Source of the DNA: Beijerinckiaceae bacterium
GTDB taxonomy: Bacteria > Pseudomonadota > Alphaproteobacteria > Rhizobiales > Beijerinckiaceae
Assembly: GCA_947475995.1 (NCBI GenBank)
Contig: CANJNI010000030.1
Span: forward strand, 1-56,193
Reading direction: 5' to 3'
DNA: 56,193 bases
The notes beneath the pieces were generated by a model. That model was not told the DNA's origin, did not search any database, and saw only the letters and a list, made by a program, of their open reading frames with translations. Position numbers and translations under genes: made by a program. Below are positions 37,458 to 46,008 of this stretch, one piece after another (the stretch's first letter is position 1; every line of letters begins with the position of its first letter).

Positions 37458-38092
37458 GTCCGGCCAAACAGCGCTTTGACCTCGCGTTCATAGGCAAAGG
37501 CCTTTTGGACGCTGCGTCTTTCGGCGATTCCGGCAAAATGTCGTGCGCAGTTCGGAAAGCCGGAGAGGTCGAGCGAGAATTCCGTGGCGCGGCGGAAACA
37601 CCAGAAGAAGTAGGAATCCACAGCGGTAAATCGATCGAAGAAGAATTCGCGATCCCGAAGCAAATCCTCGGCCTTGTGAAAGTTTTCGAAGACCATCTCC
37701 TTCGCGATATCACGCACGGCGGCGGGATCGGCGTCCCCGCAATATCTCGCTGGACCGTGGTAGCGCGCCAGATGCGGGTGAATGCCGGACGCGCACCAGG
37801 CCATCAGCGAGATGGCCTGCACTTCTTCCCAGGCATCTGGGGGAAGCAAATGCGCCGCCGGGAATGTTCTGGCGATCCAGATCTGGATCGCGACGTTCTC
37901 GGTAAGAACCCTGCCGTCGACAATCAGGACCGGCACCTTGTGCAGCGGGTTCAGCCTCAGATATTCGGCGGTTCTGTTCTGGCCCCGATGGGTGTCGATC
38001 GGCACGGGCTCGAATTCTGCGCCTGCTTCCGTCAGGTTGACGAATGGCACAAGCGCGCAGGTCGTCGGCGCGTAGGCGAGGGCGATCTTCAT
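37454..38092 (-). CDS. Glutathione S-transferase family protein
   Basis: 212 residues from the ATG at 38092 (GGAG, 8-base spacing). The thioredoxin-like N-terminal domain has LAYAPTTCALVPFVNLTEAG, NPLHKVPVLIVDGRVLTENV (cis-Pro and the glutathione-binding E-N/S motif) and IQIWIARTFP; the all-helical domain follows from about residue 90. The N-terminal region has TTCAL where bacterial beta-type GSTs carry Ser or Cys. The substrate is unknown. Proximity to lig genes recalls the GSTs of aryl-ether cleavage, but no specific LigE/F/G signature is seen. Confidence 0.87.
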   Translation of the reverse strand: MKIALAYAPTTCALVPFVNLTEAGAEFEPVPIDTHRGQNRTAEYLRLNPLHKVPVLIVDGRVLTENVAIQIWIARTFPAAHLLPPDAWEEVQAISLMAWCASGIHPHLARYHGPARYCGDADPAAVRDIAKEMVFENFHKAEDLLRDREFFFDRFTAVDSYFFWCFRRATEFSLDLSGFPNCARHFAGIAERRSVQKAFAYEREVKALFGRT

Positions 38093-38220
38093 CTGGCGTG
38101 CTCCGGTGCTGTCCTTGCATCGGAGCCTAAACGTCGCCGCAGGATTCCGAAACATCAGGTCCCAAAAAGAGCGCCGGATTATTTTACCTTCGGAGGCGGG
38201 GGTTGCTCATCGCAAGATTC

Positions 38221-39135
38221 TCAGCCCCACGGCCCCCGACGCCCGGCGCCGCCGCCTCCGGGAAAACCCGTGCGCGATGCCTGCGGTTGCACGCCCATCT
38301 GCTGCGCCAGTTGCTGAAGCGCCGCGATGCGGTTCTGGACGTTGGGATGCGTCGAGAACAGATTGTCCATGCCGCTGCCGTTGAGCGGATTGATGATGAA
38401 CATATGCGCCATCGCCGGATGGCGTTCGGCGTTCTCGTCCGGAATATGCGCGACTCCGCCGGAGATTTTCCCCAGCGCGCTGGCGAGCGCCATCGGGTTG
38501 CCGCTTATCTCCGCGCCGGCGCGGTCAGCCTCGTATTCGCGGCTGCGACTCACCGCCATCTGCACCACCATCGCCGCGATGGGTGCGAGGATCGCCACCG
38601 CAATCGCCCCGATGGGGCCAAGGCCACCGCGTTCGCGGTTGCCGCCAAGGAACATGCCCCAATGGGCGATGGACGAGATCGCGCCCGCCAGCGCCGCCGT
38701 GATGGTCATGATCAGCGTGTCGCGATTCTTGATATGCGCCAGTTCATGCGCAATCACGCCCGCGATCTCGTCGCGGTTGAGCATATTGAGGAGGCCGGTG
38801 TTGACCGCGACCGCCGCATGTTCGGGATCGCGCCCCGTCGCGAAAGCGTTGGGCTGCTCGCTGTCGATCACATAAACGCGGGGCATCGGCAGACTGGCGC
38901 GGCGCGCGAGTTCGGCAACCATGCTGACAAGTTCGGGCGCGGTCGAGGCGTCGACCTCCCGCGCGCCGGACGCAGCCAGGGCCATCTTGTCCGAGTTCCA
39001 CCAGGCGAACAGATTCGTGCCGGCGGCAATCACCAGCGCGATCATCATGCCGCTCTGACCGCCGAGCAAACCGCCCACCACCCCGAACAGGGCGGTCATT
39101 GCGGCGAGCAGCAGGGCGGTGCGCATCATGTTCAT
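38221..39135 (-). CDS. htpX: Zinc metalloprotease HtpX
   Basis: 304 residues from an ATG with AAGGAG 6 bases upstream. Two N-terminal membrane segments (about 5-24 and 28-46), the zinc motif [13 protein letters not shown], two further membrane segments and the third zinc ligand in [14 protein letters not shown] are present, with the family block [14 protein letters not shown] near the end. HtpX is an M48 inner-membrane protease for quality control of misfolded membrane proteins under heat or envelope stress. It is divergent from the SdhAF4-like gene. Confidence 0.94.
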   Translation of the reverse strand: MNMMRTALLLAAMTALFGVVGGLLGGQSGMMIALVIAAGTNLFAWWNSDKMALAASGAREVDASTAPELVSMVAELARRASLPMPRVYVIDSEQPNAFATGRDPEHAAVAVNTGLLNMLNRDEIAGVIAHELAHIKNRDTLIMTITAALAGAISSIAHWGMFLGGNRERGGLGPIGAIAVAILAPIAAMVVQMAVSRSREYEADRAGAEISGNPMALASALGKISGGVAHIPDENAERHPAMAHMFIINPLNGSGMDNLFSTHPNVQNRIAALQQLAQQMGVQPQASRTGFPGGGGAGRRGPWG

Positions 39136-39250
39136 CGTCGTCTCCTTCCGCGGCTTCCTGCGCCCGCATTTCGTCGGGTGGCGGCGCGCCGCAGCGCCCT
39201 ATATGTGGGGGGCCGCAGAGCTTCTGTGCAAGACCATTCAGGAACATCCG

Positions 39251-39472
39251 ATGGACCCAGCGGAAAAAAAGCCGGAGTCTGAACCCGCTTCTGAAGCAAC
39301 TCCGCGCGAGTTGTCTCCAGCCGCGCAACGCGCGTTGGCCGAGGCGGAGGAACGCCGTCGCCAACGTGAGGCGCAATCTTCGGAACCTCCCAAGGAAATC
39401 AACGGACGCGGCGGTCTCGATCCGGCCCGCTACGGAGATTGGGAAGTCAAAGGCATCATCAGCGACTTCTGA
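39251..39472 (+). CDS. DUF1674 protein, SdhAF4-like succinate dehydrogenase assembly factor
   Basis: 73 residues from the ATG at 39251. The N-terminal two thirds are disordered and charged (Glu, Ala, Arg). The C-terminal block EINGRGGLDPARYGDWEVKG is the DUF1674 signature, shared with mitochondrial SDHAF4, which binds flavinylated SdhA and promotes assembly of complex II. It stands alone here, away from sdh genes. Confidence 0.85.
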   Translation: MDPAEKKPESEPASEATPRELSPAAQRALAEAEERRRQREAQSSEPPKEINGRGGLDPARYGDWEVKGIISDF

Positions 39473-39501
39473 TGAGGACGCGCGAGCGAGATAGAAGGTT
39501 G

Positions 39502-39517
39502 TTAATACATCTTTAAC
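39502..39517 (+). promoter_or_regulatory. CtrA box, consensus TTAA-N7-TTAAC
   Basis: TTAATACATCTTTAAC matches the alphaproteobacterial CtrA site exactly. A perfect TTGACA follows at 39531-39536. The placement 50 bases ahead of the SNase start suggests cell-cycle control of that gene. The opposite neighbour ends upstream, so the SNase gene is the only likely target. Confidence 0.6.
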
Positions 39518-39566
39518 GAGTAGGAATAAATTGACATTCGACTGAATCGGCCGCAATGTTCCCGGG

Positions 39567-40118
39567 ATGTTCCGCCGCTTCGCCTCCATGACTGTGCTGA
39601 TTCCCGCCTTGGGGCTGGGCGTGGTGGCGATTGCCCTTTGGGGAAGGGCAGGCGTTTCGGCGCAGTCTCCGGTCCTCCGGCCCTCGCAAGGGGACGCCGC
39701 CGCACCTGAAACCCGCCGCGCGGCTCTGCCGGGCCCCTATAGGGCGCAGGTGCTGCGCGTCGTGGACGGAGACACGTTCGAGGCGAAAATTCACGTCTGG
39801 TTCGGACAGGACATTTCGACCCTGGTCCGCATTCGGGGCATCGACGCGCCGGAGCTGAAATCCCGTTGCGCGGAGGAAGCGCAGAAAGCGGCAGCGGCGC
39901 GCGATCTGCTGGCGGATTTTCTGCGCTCGGGCGTGGTGATCCTTTCCGACCTGTCGGCGGACAAATATTTCGGCCGCGTGGTGAGCCGTGTCGACATTTC
40001 CTATGCGGGCGAGGCGTCGGACGATGTGGCTGCCCTGATGCTGGCTGCCGACATGGCCCGCCCTTATGCAGGGCATACGCGCGAGAGCTGGTGCGACTTG
40101 CAGGTCGCACGCCGCTGA
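39567..40118 (+). CDS. Secreted or anchored thermonuclease (SNase) family protein
   Basis: 183 residues. An N-terminal hydrophobic stretch (MTVLIPALGLGVVAIALW) is a signal or anchor. The SNase domain has the calcium/catalytic segment RVVDGDTFEAKI, VRIRGIDAPELKSRCAEEAQ, with Arg-Gly-Ile-Asp-Ala-Pro-Glu as in active nucleases, and DKYFGRVVSRVDI. These residues are intact, unlike those of the related protein at 19701. It is probably a periplasmic nuclease. The upstream region carries a consensus CtrA box. It ends with an RPYAGHTRESWC tail. Confidence 0.87.
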   Translation: MFRRFASMTVLIPALGLGVVAIALWGRAGVSAQSPVLRPSQGDAAAPETRRAALPGPYRAQVLRVVDGDTFEAKIHVWFGQDISTLVRIRGIDAPELKSRCAEEAQKAAAARDLLADFLRSGVVILSDLSADKYFGRVVSRVDISYAGEASDDVAALMLAADMARPYAGHTRESWCDLQVARR

Positions 40119-40292
40119 GCCGCGTCGCCCGAAATGTGACGCTTCTGCCACACTTAACAAACGGTATATGCGCAAGCGTCACGGTTTGACCAAAATCAAG
40201 ACACCCGACAGTCCGCAGGTCCAGTTTCCCGACGGCTGCAGCGCTTGCGCTGTACGGACCAGAACCAATTCAGACAACAGTCGGGGCTTCAT

Positions 40293-40973
40293 ATGAACAT
40301 CACCCTCAAGGCCGCCCTTTCGGCCATCCTGCTTTCCGCAGTCGCACTGCCGGCCGCCGCCGCCGATCTTCCCTCCACCAAGGCGCCTCTGGCCCCGGCT
40401 CTGGCCTATTCGCAGAGCCCGTGGATGATCCGCGTCCGCGCGCTGGGTGTCATGCCGGAGCAGAAGGCGACCCTGACGGGCGTTCCGGCCGGTTACGGGG
40501 TTTCGGTGACCAACTCGCTCGTTCCCGAACTCGATATCAGCTACTTCCTGACCAAGAACATCGCGCTGGAATTGATCCTCGGCGTCACCCCGCACGAGAT
40601 CAAGGGCAAGGGCACGATTGCGGCCCTCGGCGACATTGTGGCGACGACAGCCCTGCCGCCCACGCTGACCCTGCAATATCACTTCACCGACTTCGGCGCG
40701 TTCAAGCCCTACATCGGCATCGGGGTGAACTACACGACCTATTTCAACACCACCGTGAAGAACCCCGGCGCCGCCCCGGCCAGCATCAAGCCCTCGTGGG
40801 GCATCGCGGGCCAGATCGGCTTTGACTACATGTTCGACCAGCATTGGGGCTTCAACGTCGACGTGAAGAAGATCCTGATGGAGCCGAGCGTCAGCCTCGC
40901 GGGCGGCGCAGTGACCGGCAAGGTGAACCTCAATCCGTGGCTGATCGGCGCGGGCGTGACCTACCGCTTCTGA
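40293..40973 (+). CDS. ompW: OmpW-family outer membrane protein
   Basis: 226 residues from the ATG at 40293; the frame is open to 40245. The signal peptide MNITLKAALSAILLSAVALP is followed by an AAA cleavage site. The mature part alternates amphipathic strands and contains PWMIRVRALGVMP, ALELILGVTPHEI, FKPYIGIGVNYTTYF and a terminal Phe (GVTYRF), as expected for an 8-stranded barrel inserted by BamA. OmpW channels are linked to small hydrophobic molecules and stress. A strong terminator follows. Confidence 0.92.
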   Translation: MNITLKAALSAILLSAVALPAAAADLPSTKAPLAPALAYSQSPWMIRVRALGVMPEQKATLTGVPAGYGVSVTNSLVPELDISYFLTKNIALELILGVTPHEIKGKGTIAALGDIVATTALPPTLTLQYHFTDFGAFKPYIGIGVNYTTYFNTTVKNPGAAPASIKPSWGIAGQIGFDYMFDQHWGFNVDVKKILMEPSVSLAGGAVTGKVNLNPWLIGAGVTYRF

Positions 40974-40996
40974 TCTCATCCGAACCGGATGAATGG

Positions 40997-41024
40997 AGGG
41001 CCGCGCATCCGCGCGGCCCTTTTT
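40997..41024 (+). terminator. Intrinsic terminator after ompW
   Basis: AGGGCCGCGC-ATCC-GCGCGGCCCT is a perfect 10-bp stem followed by TTTT. It isolates ompW from the PanB-like gene. Confidence 0.8.
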
Positions 41025-41130
41025 CCTGCGCCGTTGCGCCTGCCGTTGCGATGGTGCAGAAAGCGCCCAGCCGCAACATGGCTGCGGGGAAGCAACAAAG
41101 GCCTGCAGGGCCGCAAGTCGAGGAAATCTC

Positions 41131-41943
41131 ATGGCCGAGGAAGCCGTCACCATTCCGATGCTCCAGCAGATGAAGCGCGAGGGCAAGAAGAGCATCGGCG
41201 TCGTCGCATGGGATTATCCCACCACCCGCTTTGCCGAGATGGCGGGCGTGGACTTCGTGTCGATCGGCGACAGCGTCGGCGCGAACCTCTGGGGCCACAC
41301 CAATCCGCTGCAGGTGACGCTCGACGAAATCCTCGTCTGCTGCAAGGCCGTGCGCCGCGCGGCGACCCGCATTCTGGTGTCCTGCGACATGCCTTACGGC
41401 TATCTGCAGGAAGGCCTCGACAGCGCCCTCAAGGCCGGCGTCCGCATCATGAAGGAAGGCGGCGCCGACATGATCAAGCTCGATGCCGCCGCTGACTTTC
41501 CGGAGATCGTCCGCGCCTTCAACAAGGCCGGCATTCCGGTCTTCGCGCAGTTCGGCCTGACGCCGCAGACGGCGATCCGCTTCGGCATTCCGTACAGCTC
41601 GCAGAATTCGGCGGGCGCACAGGCCACAGCCGAAGCCGCGAAGAAACTGGTCGAAGAAGCCCTGATGCTCGAAGAAGCAGGCGCGGTGGCGCTCGACTTC
41701 ACCAATTCCGGCCCTGTCGCCGGCAAGGCCGTTGTGGAGGCCGTGAAGGTTCCGGTCATCGGCGGATTTGGCGGCGGCCCGTGGCTCGACGGCCGCGTGC
41801 GGCTGGCGCAGACGGTGCTCGGCTATGGCGAGAAGTGGGTCGGCAGCAAGACTCCGACCTATTTCAACACCGCGCAGGGAACCGTGGACGCCTTCAAGGC
41901 GCTCGTCGCCGACGCCCGCGCCGGCAAGCAGATCCTCGGCTGA
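41131..41943 (+). CDS. PanB-like (ketopantoate hydroxymethyltransferase superfamily) protein with altered active-site residues
   Basis: 270 residues from the ATG at 41131 (AGGAAA upstream). It has the TIM-barrel order of PanB: VAWDYPTTRFAEMAGVDFVS, IGDSVGANLWGH (metal Asp), SCDMPYGYLQ (second Asp), FGLTPQTAIRFG and GGFGGGPWLDG. In PanB the motifs KLEGG and LECVP carry a metal-site Glu and the catalytic Glu. Here they read KLDAAA and LDFTNS, both Glu-to-Asp changes, and GHxGLTPQ reads AQFGLTPQ. It is therefore unlikely to be the pantothenate enzyme and may be an aldolase or lyase on another substrate. An alpha/beta hydrolase gene starts 11 bases later. Confidence 0.8.
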   Translation: MAEEAVTIPMLQQMKREGKKSIGVVAWDYPTTRFAEMAGVDFVSIGDSVGANLWGHTNPLQVTLDEILVCCKAVRRAATRILVSCDMPYGYLQEGLDSALKAGVRIMKEGGADMIKLDAAADFPEIVRAFNKAGIPVFAQFGLTPQTAIRFGIPYSSQNSAGAQATAEAAKKLVEEALMLEEAGAVALDFTNSGPVAGKAVVEAVKVPVIGGFGGGPWLDGRVRLAQTVLGYGEKWVGSKTPTYFNTAQGTVDAFKALVADARAGKQILG

Positions 41944-41954
41944 CAGGAGCGATC

Positions 41955-42803
41955 ATGGCGACCGCGATCATCGACGGCATTTCGACACGTTACGAAGTTC
42001 ATGGCTCCGGCCCGGCGCTGCTGATGTATGCGCCCGGCGGTTTCGATGCGACCATCGAAAAATGGACCAACATGGGCATCTACGCGAAGATCAAGCCGCT
42101 CGAAAATCTCGCGAAGCACTTCACCTGCATCGCCTTCGACCGCCGTGAATGCGGCCTGTCGGGCGGGCGCGTGGAGCGCGTCACCTATGCGCATTTCGTC
42201 CGTCAGGGCATCGGGCTTCTGGATCATCTGAAGGTCGAGAAGGCGCATCTGATCGGCGGCTGCATGGGCGTTTCGCCGGTCGCCCAATTCGCCGTCATGC
42301 ATCCCGAGCGCGTCGACAAGATGATCCTCTACTGGCCGGTGGGCGGCGCCAAATACCGCCTGTCCAGCCATATGCGTTTTGCCGAACATCTGGGCTATGC
42401 GCAGCGCGACGGCCTTGCGGCGGTTGTGAAGCTCGCCCGCGAGGGGAAAAAGGCTTTCGGGGCCGATCCGCGCGGCGGTCCGTGGGCGTCGGTGCTTCAG
42501 CATGACGACGCTTTTGCCGAGCATTATGCGAAGCTCGACATCGAGCGTTACAAGAACATCGTCGCCGGCTTCGCCCGCACCATGTTCGACCGGGACACCG
42601 CGCCGGGGCCGGAAGCCGAAGACATGCTGTGCTGCGATGTGCCTGCCTATATCGTGCCCGGCAACGACGCCTCGCACGCCACGTCTGCGGCGCGCTATCT
42701 GCACGAGTGCCTGCCGAAATCGGAATATTGGGACGTTCAGCCTGCGGCCCAGACGGAGGAGGCCACCATTCCTCGTCTCGTCGAATTCCTGCAGCGCGCG
42801 TAA
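41955..42803 (+). CDS. Alpha/beta hydrolase with a Cys nucleophile position
   Basis: 282 residues from the ATG at 41955 (AGGAG, 8-base spacing). The alpha/beta-hydrolase fold is seen in LLMYAPGGFDATIEKW (oxyanion region), CIAFDRRECGLSGG and the nucleophile elbow LIGGCMGVSPV, where the usual Ser of GxSxG is Cys. The acid position appears in VPGNDASH. The expected C-terminal catalytic His (a GHF/GHL-type motif) is not evident; the region reads DVQPAAQTEEATIP. Dienelactone hydrolase is a known Cys-type example. It could hydrolyse a lactone or thioester, or be non-catalytic. Translational pairing with the PanB-like gene suggests a shared pathway. Confidence 0.8.
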   Translation: MATAIIDGISTRYEVHGSGPALLMYAPGGFDATIEKWTNMGIYAKIKPLENLAKHFTCIAFDRRECGLSGGRVERVTYAHFVRQGIGLLDHLKVEKAHLIGGCMGVSPVAQFAVMHPERVDKMILYWPVGGAKYRLSSHMRFAEHLGYAQRDGLAAVVKLAREGKKAFGADPRGGPWASVLQHDDAFAEHYAKLDIERYKNIVAGFARTMFDRDTAPGPEAEDMLCCDVPAYIVPGNDASHATSAARYLHECLPKSEYWDVQPAAQTEEATIPRLVEFLQRA

Positions 42804-42816
42804 GGCTTTTGGAAAT

Positions 42817-44121
42817 CTACTCCGCCGCCCGCTTCGTTTCGAGCGGCGTTTGTTTGACCGGAATCATCTCGGCCGGTTCGCACTCTAGCGATTCCTCGAT
42901 CTGCGCCTGACGCCTCCAGCCCCAGACCCAGATGGCGAGTGTCGCCAGCGCGATGAACGCCATCGTCTGCGGAATGCCGAACCGGTCCCCCGCAATTCCC
43001 ACAGCCAGCGAGGCCACTGCGGGGCCCGAATGGGTGATAACCGAATAGAAGCTCGCCACGCGCCCGCGCATGTCGGCCGCGACGCCGTACTGGAGCAGCG
43101 TCATCGACGCCACGCGGACCGAGGATGATGTGAGGCCGATCAGGTAGATGCAGAAAAGCCCCATCCAGAAATGCGTGCTGACCGCCAGCAGGCCGACCGA
43201 AGCCGCGAGCAGCAGGATTGACCACATGATGTAGCGCGTCAGGCCCGTAATGTGCCCGCGCCGGGCGATGAGCAGCGCCTGCGTCATCGCCCCGATCCCC
43301 ATCATGGATGTCATCCATGCGAGCCCGTTCGCGCCTTCCTTGTAAACGCCGTCGGCAAGGCTCGGCAGGATGAGGTCGATCGTGAAAGGCAGAACCGAAA
43401 GCGCCGACAGGATCGCCATCGACGGCCCGATGCCCTTGTGGCGCGATGCGTAGCGAAGTCCGTCCTGAATATCGCGCAGCATATGGGTCGAGGCTTTGCG
43501 CGACGACATGACCGGGATCGTGAACATCGTCTGCGTGCGCATCAGCCCGACGGAAAAAATCACCGCCCCGACCGCGTTGCAGAAGATTGCCGGCGCGGTG
43601 CCCCATTGGGTGATGATGATGCCGCCGATCATCGGGCCGATGAAACGCGAGATGTTGTACGACAGCGAATTAAGCCCGTAGGCCACCGTCAGCGCCTGCC
43701 GTGACAAAAGGATCGGCAGGATGGATTGTCCGGCCGGCTGCTGCGCGGCATTGACCATCCCGTAGGCGAGCGCGAACAGGATCAGCACCGGCAGGTTCGC
43801 CCAGCCGAGCCAGACCAGCACGGCCAGCAGTAACGATTGCGCGAGGAGGATCGTCTGCGTAATCCGCATGAATTTCAGCGGATCGGTGCGGTCGGCCATC
43901 GCACCCGCGATGGGCATGATGAACAGCGCGGGCGCATTGTCCAGAAAGCCGAAAACGCCCAGCCATGCGGCCGATTGCGTCTGTTCCCAGACGATCCAGC
44001 CCATCGCGACCTTGTAGACCCAGGTGGCGATCTGCGAGAGGAAGCGCGTGCCCTGAAACACGCGGTAGCTGGGGTTGGCCAGCGCCGCGCCTATGTTGGA
44101 CCAGCCGCTTTCTCTCGACAC
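42817..44121 (-). CDS. MFS transporter (EntS/DUF894-type)
   Basis: 434 residues from a GTG at 44121, chosen because GGAG lies 5 bases upstream and homology begins at NPSYRVFQGTRFLSQIA; the longer frame would run into the previous gene. Twelve membrane segments are expected. Visible motifs are GAMADRTDPLKFMR (motif A), NAAQQPAGQSILPILL and YGVAADMRGRVASFYSV. It is the last gene of a minus-strand set with the Pht5-like and DUF4145 genes. The substrate is unknown. It converges with the alpha/beta hydrolase gene. Confidence 0.87.
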   Translation of the reverse strand: MSRESGWSNIGAALANPSYRVFQGTRFLSQIATWVYKVAMGWIVWEQTQSAAWLGVFGFLDNAPALFIMPIAGAMADRTDPLKFMRITQTILLAQSLLLAVLVWLGWANLPVLILFALAYGMVNAAQQPAGQSILPILLSRQALTVAYGLNSLSYNISRFIGPMIGGIIITQWGTAPAIFCNAVGAVIFSVGLMRTQTMFTIPVMSSRKASTHMLRDIQDGLRYASRHKGIGPSMAILSALSVLPFTIDLILPSLADGVYKEGANGLAWMTSMMGIGAMTQALLIARRGHITGLTRYIMWSILLLAASVGLLAVSTHFWMGLFCIYLIGLTSSSVRVASMTLLQYGVAADMRGRVASFYSVITHSGPAVASLAVGIAGDRFGIPQTMAFIALATLAIWVWGWRRQAQIEESLECEPAEMIPVKQTPLETKRAAE

Positions 44122-44155
44122 TCTTGCTCCAACTCTACTCCACTGCTGCAGAGCT

Positions 44156-44899
44156 TTAGTTATTGCTATTTTTTTCCTTGCGCCGAGCGGCAAACGCTTG
44201 CCGGATTTTAAAATCTTCGTAGCGATCAGCAAGGTCGTAGACGTACTCGATCAGTGCTTGGACAAAAATCTTTAAATCTTCAGCATCGGCGTGCGTAATC
44301 GAGACTTCTGTCGGGTGGGCGGCTAAATTTCTGATTATGCGGAGTTCTGTGCTCCATTTGTAGAGGCGTTCGTCTATTACGCCCTTATCCTTGAGCGCCT
44401 GAATACCTTGAGCTAGGATTATGCGTTTTGGATTGCTTGCGCTGGAAGGCGCGCTCGGCAACGCGGTGCTATTGACGTCGTTTTCGATAACGTCATGACA
44501 TATTGCCTCCAGCGTTCGTCCAAGCATCACGCATCCAGCAATATTCGCACCAGCTTGCAAAGATTTTTCTGCCTCTGTAAGCGAGTCTCGAACTACATTC
44601 GGAATTCGCCAACTCGCAAAAGTTTTGGGCGGCTCCGGGAAGACGCGCGTGAAGTCGCTCCAAACATCTTCGTCCGAGTCCCAATTCTCGAAGGCAATTT
44701 GTCGCTGTTCTCCAACCAATATTGTGTGGCACTTTGGGCAGTTGCCTACAGCAACGCGTCGCCCCTCGGGGTCGCCGGGGCCATCCGCGTCGCTCCAAAA
44801 CCTCTCAGCGTGTCCGCACTGGATTGCTGCAACCTTCGCTCTGCAAGTCGGGCAATCCACAACGAATGTTGCCTTGGGTTCGTCTTTTCCCGTTGCCAT
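44156..44899 (-). CDS. DUF4145 (HEPN-like) protein with N-terminal zinc ribbon
   Basis: 247 residues from the ATG at 44899, which overlaps the upstream stop as TAATG. The N-terminus has two Cys pairs (CPTCRAKV and GNCPKCHTI) forming a probable zinc ribbon, then the DUF4145 helical domain with SLQAGANIAGCVMLGRTLEAIC and a late motif RNLAAH. The last fits the R-x4-H ribonuclease motif of HEPN proteins. DUF4145 proteins are often found in defence and restriction neighbourhoods. The gene is visibly more AT-rich than its neighbours and uses rarer codons, so it looks like a recent insertion between two metabolic genes. Confidence 0.8.
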   Translation of the reverse strand: MATGKDEPKATFVVDCPTCRAKVAAIQCGHAERFWSDADGPGDPEGRRVAVGNCPKCHTILVGEQRQIAFENWDSDEDVWSDFTRVFPEPPKTFASWRIPNVVRDSLTEAEKSLQAGANIAGCVMLGRTLEAICHDVIENDVNSTALPSAPSSASNPKRIILAQGIQALKDKGVIDERLYKWSTELRIIRNLAAHPTEVSITHADAEDLKIFVQALIEYVYDLADRYEDFKIRQAFAARRKEKNSNN

Positions 44900-45846
44900 T
44901 ATCCTAACAACTCCCAAGTCTCCTTGACGAACATGTCCTCCGGGGTGATCCGCTCTTTCACGATGCCCTGCGCATAGGCATTGCCGACGAGTTCCTCGAT
45001 CACCTTGCGGTTCGGCTCGATCCCGAAGGGCAGGGGGTCCTTGCCGGTGATGTCCATGACGCGCTTGTGTAGCTTGTCGACGCTGGTCGGCTTCTCGATG
45101 CGCCCGGCCCGGAGGTCCTCCACATAGAGCCGCTTGGATTCCGCGAAAGCGTTGAACACATCGGTCGCCAGACCCGGATGCTTGGCGATCAGTTCGTTCT
45201 TGATGACCACCAGATGGTTGATCGGATAATGCCCGCTGGCCTTCATGGCCTCAAGACCCGCGTCCTGCGCGTCCGGGATCAGCGGGACCACATCGGGATG
45301 CTCCATTTCGAGCCCGATGGCGGCGACCAGTTCGCCCGAAGCCAGCATGTCTTCCATCTTCTTGCCGGCCTCGATCGGCACGACATTGGAGGGCGCCTTG
45401 AACTCCGCCACATGCTCGTCGCCCGACAGGACCCACGTCACCTTGGTCAGGTCCACGCCGTAATAGACGTTGAGGATGGAGCGCGCCCACACACCGGTCG
45501 TCACCGTATAGCCGCGGCTAACGCCCACGCGCTTGCCTTCAAGATCCTTCGGCGACTTGATGCCGGCATTCTTGTTGATCTGGATCGCGCCGTGATGGAA
45601 CTGGCGGATGAGCGGCACCGGCACCGCCGTGAACGGCTTTCCGTAGGATTTCGCGCAGATATAGGTGGTGATCGCCATCTCGCAGATGTCGAACTCCAGC
45701 CCGCGCACCATGCGGCGGAAGGCGGCGATCAGCGGATCGACCTCGATGATTTTCGGCGTGAAGGTCGCGGGTTTCACGATGCCTTCCTTGAGCGCCCGGT
45801 TGTTGCCTTGAGTGCGGGTGACGAGGGTGAATTCGGGCAGCGACAT
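44899..45846 (-). CDS. 4,5-dihydroxyphthalate decarboxylase (Pht5)-family / substrate-binding-like protein
   Basis: 315 residues from the ATG at 45846; the frame is open to 45936. The fold is periplasmic-binding-protein-like, with FRRMVRGLEFDICEMAITTY, INKNAGIKSPKDLEGKRVGV and YTVTTGVWARSILNVYYGVD, which are shared with 4,5-dihydroxyphthalate decarboxylase. No signal peptide is present, so a cytosolic enzyme is more likely than a transporter component. In phthalate degradation this enzyme yields protocatechuate, the LigAB substrate. Homologues with other roles exist, so the reaction is tentative. It leads a minus-strand set with DUF4145 and an MFS gene. Confidence 0.75.
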   Translation of the reverse strand: MSLPEFTLVTRTQGNNRALKEGIVKPATFTPKIIEVDPLIAAFRRMVRGLEFDICEMAITTYICAKSYGKPFTAVPVPLIRQFHHGAIQINKNAGIKSPKDLEGKRVGVSRGYTVTTGVWARSILNVYYGVDLTKVTWVLSGDEHVAEFKAPSNVVPIEAGKKMEDMLASGELVAAIGLEMEHPDVVPLIPDAQDAGLEAMKASGHYPINHLVVIKNELIAKHPGLATDVFNAFAESKRLYVEDLRAGRIEKPTSVDKLHKRVMDITGKDPLPFGIEPNRKVIEELVGNAYAQGIVKERITPEDMFVKETWELLG

Positions 45847-46008
45847 GGGCCTTGGGTTCCTCCAGTTTTTCCAATCGCGGGTGATGGAAATACAATAGTC
45901 AGCGCAGCGGTGCGCGTCGAGTGCGCCGACGCTCATGCCGGACTGGCGAAACCCATCTGCCGCGCTTAAGTGATGCGGCGCGGCGCATTCGTCGCACGGA
46001 GAACCCTT

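Noticed and set aside
37454..38092. LigE/LigF/LigG beta-etherase identity for the GST
   Set aside because: Only general GST motifs are visible; proximity to ligABC is not enough for that name.
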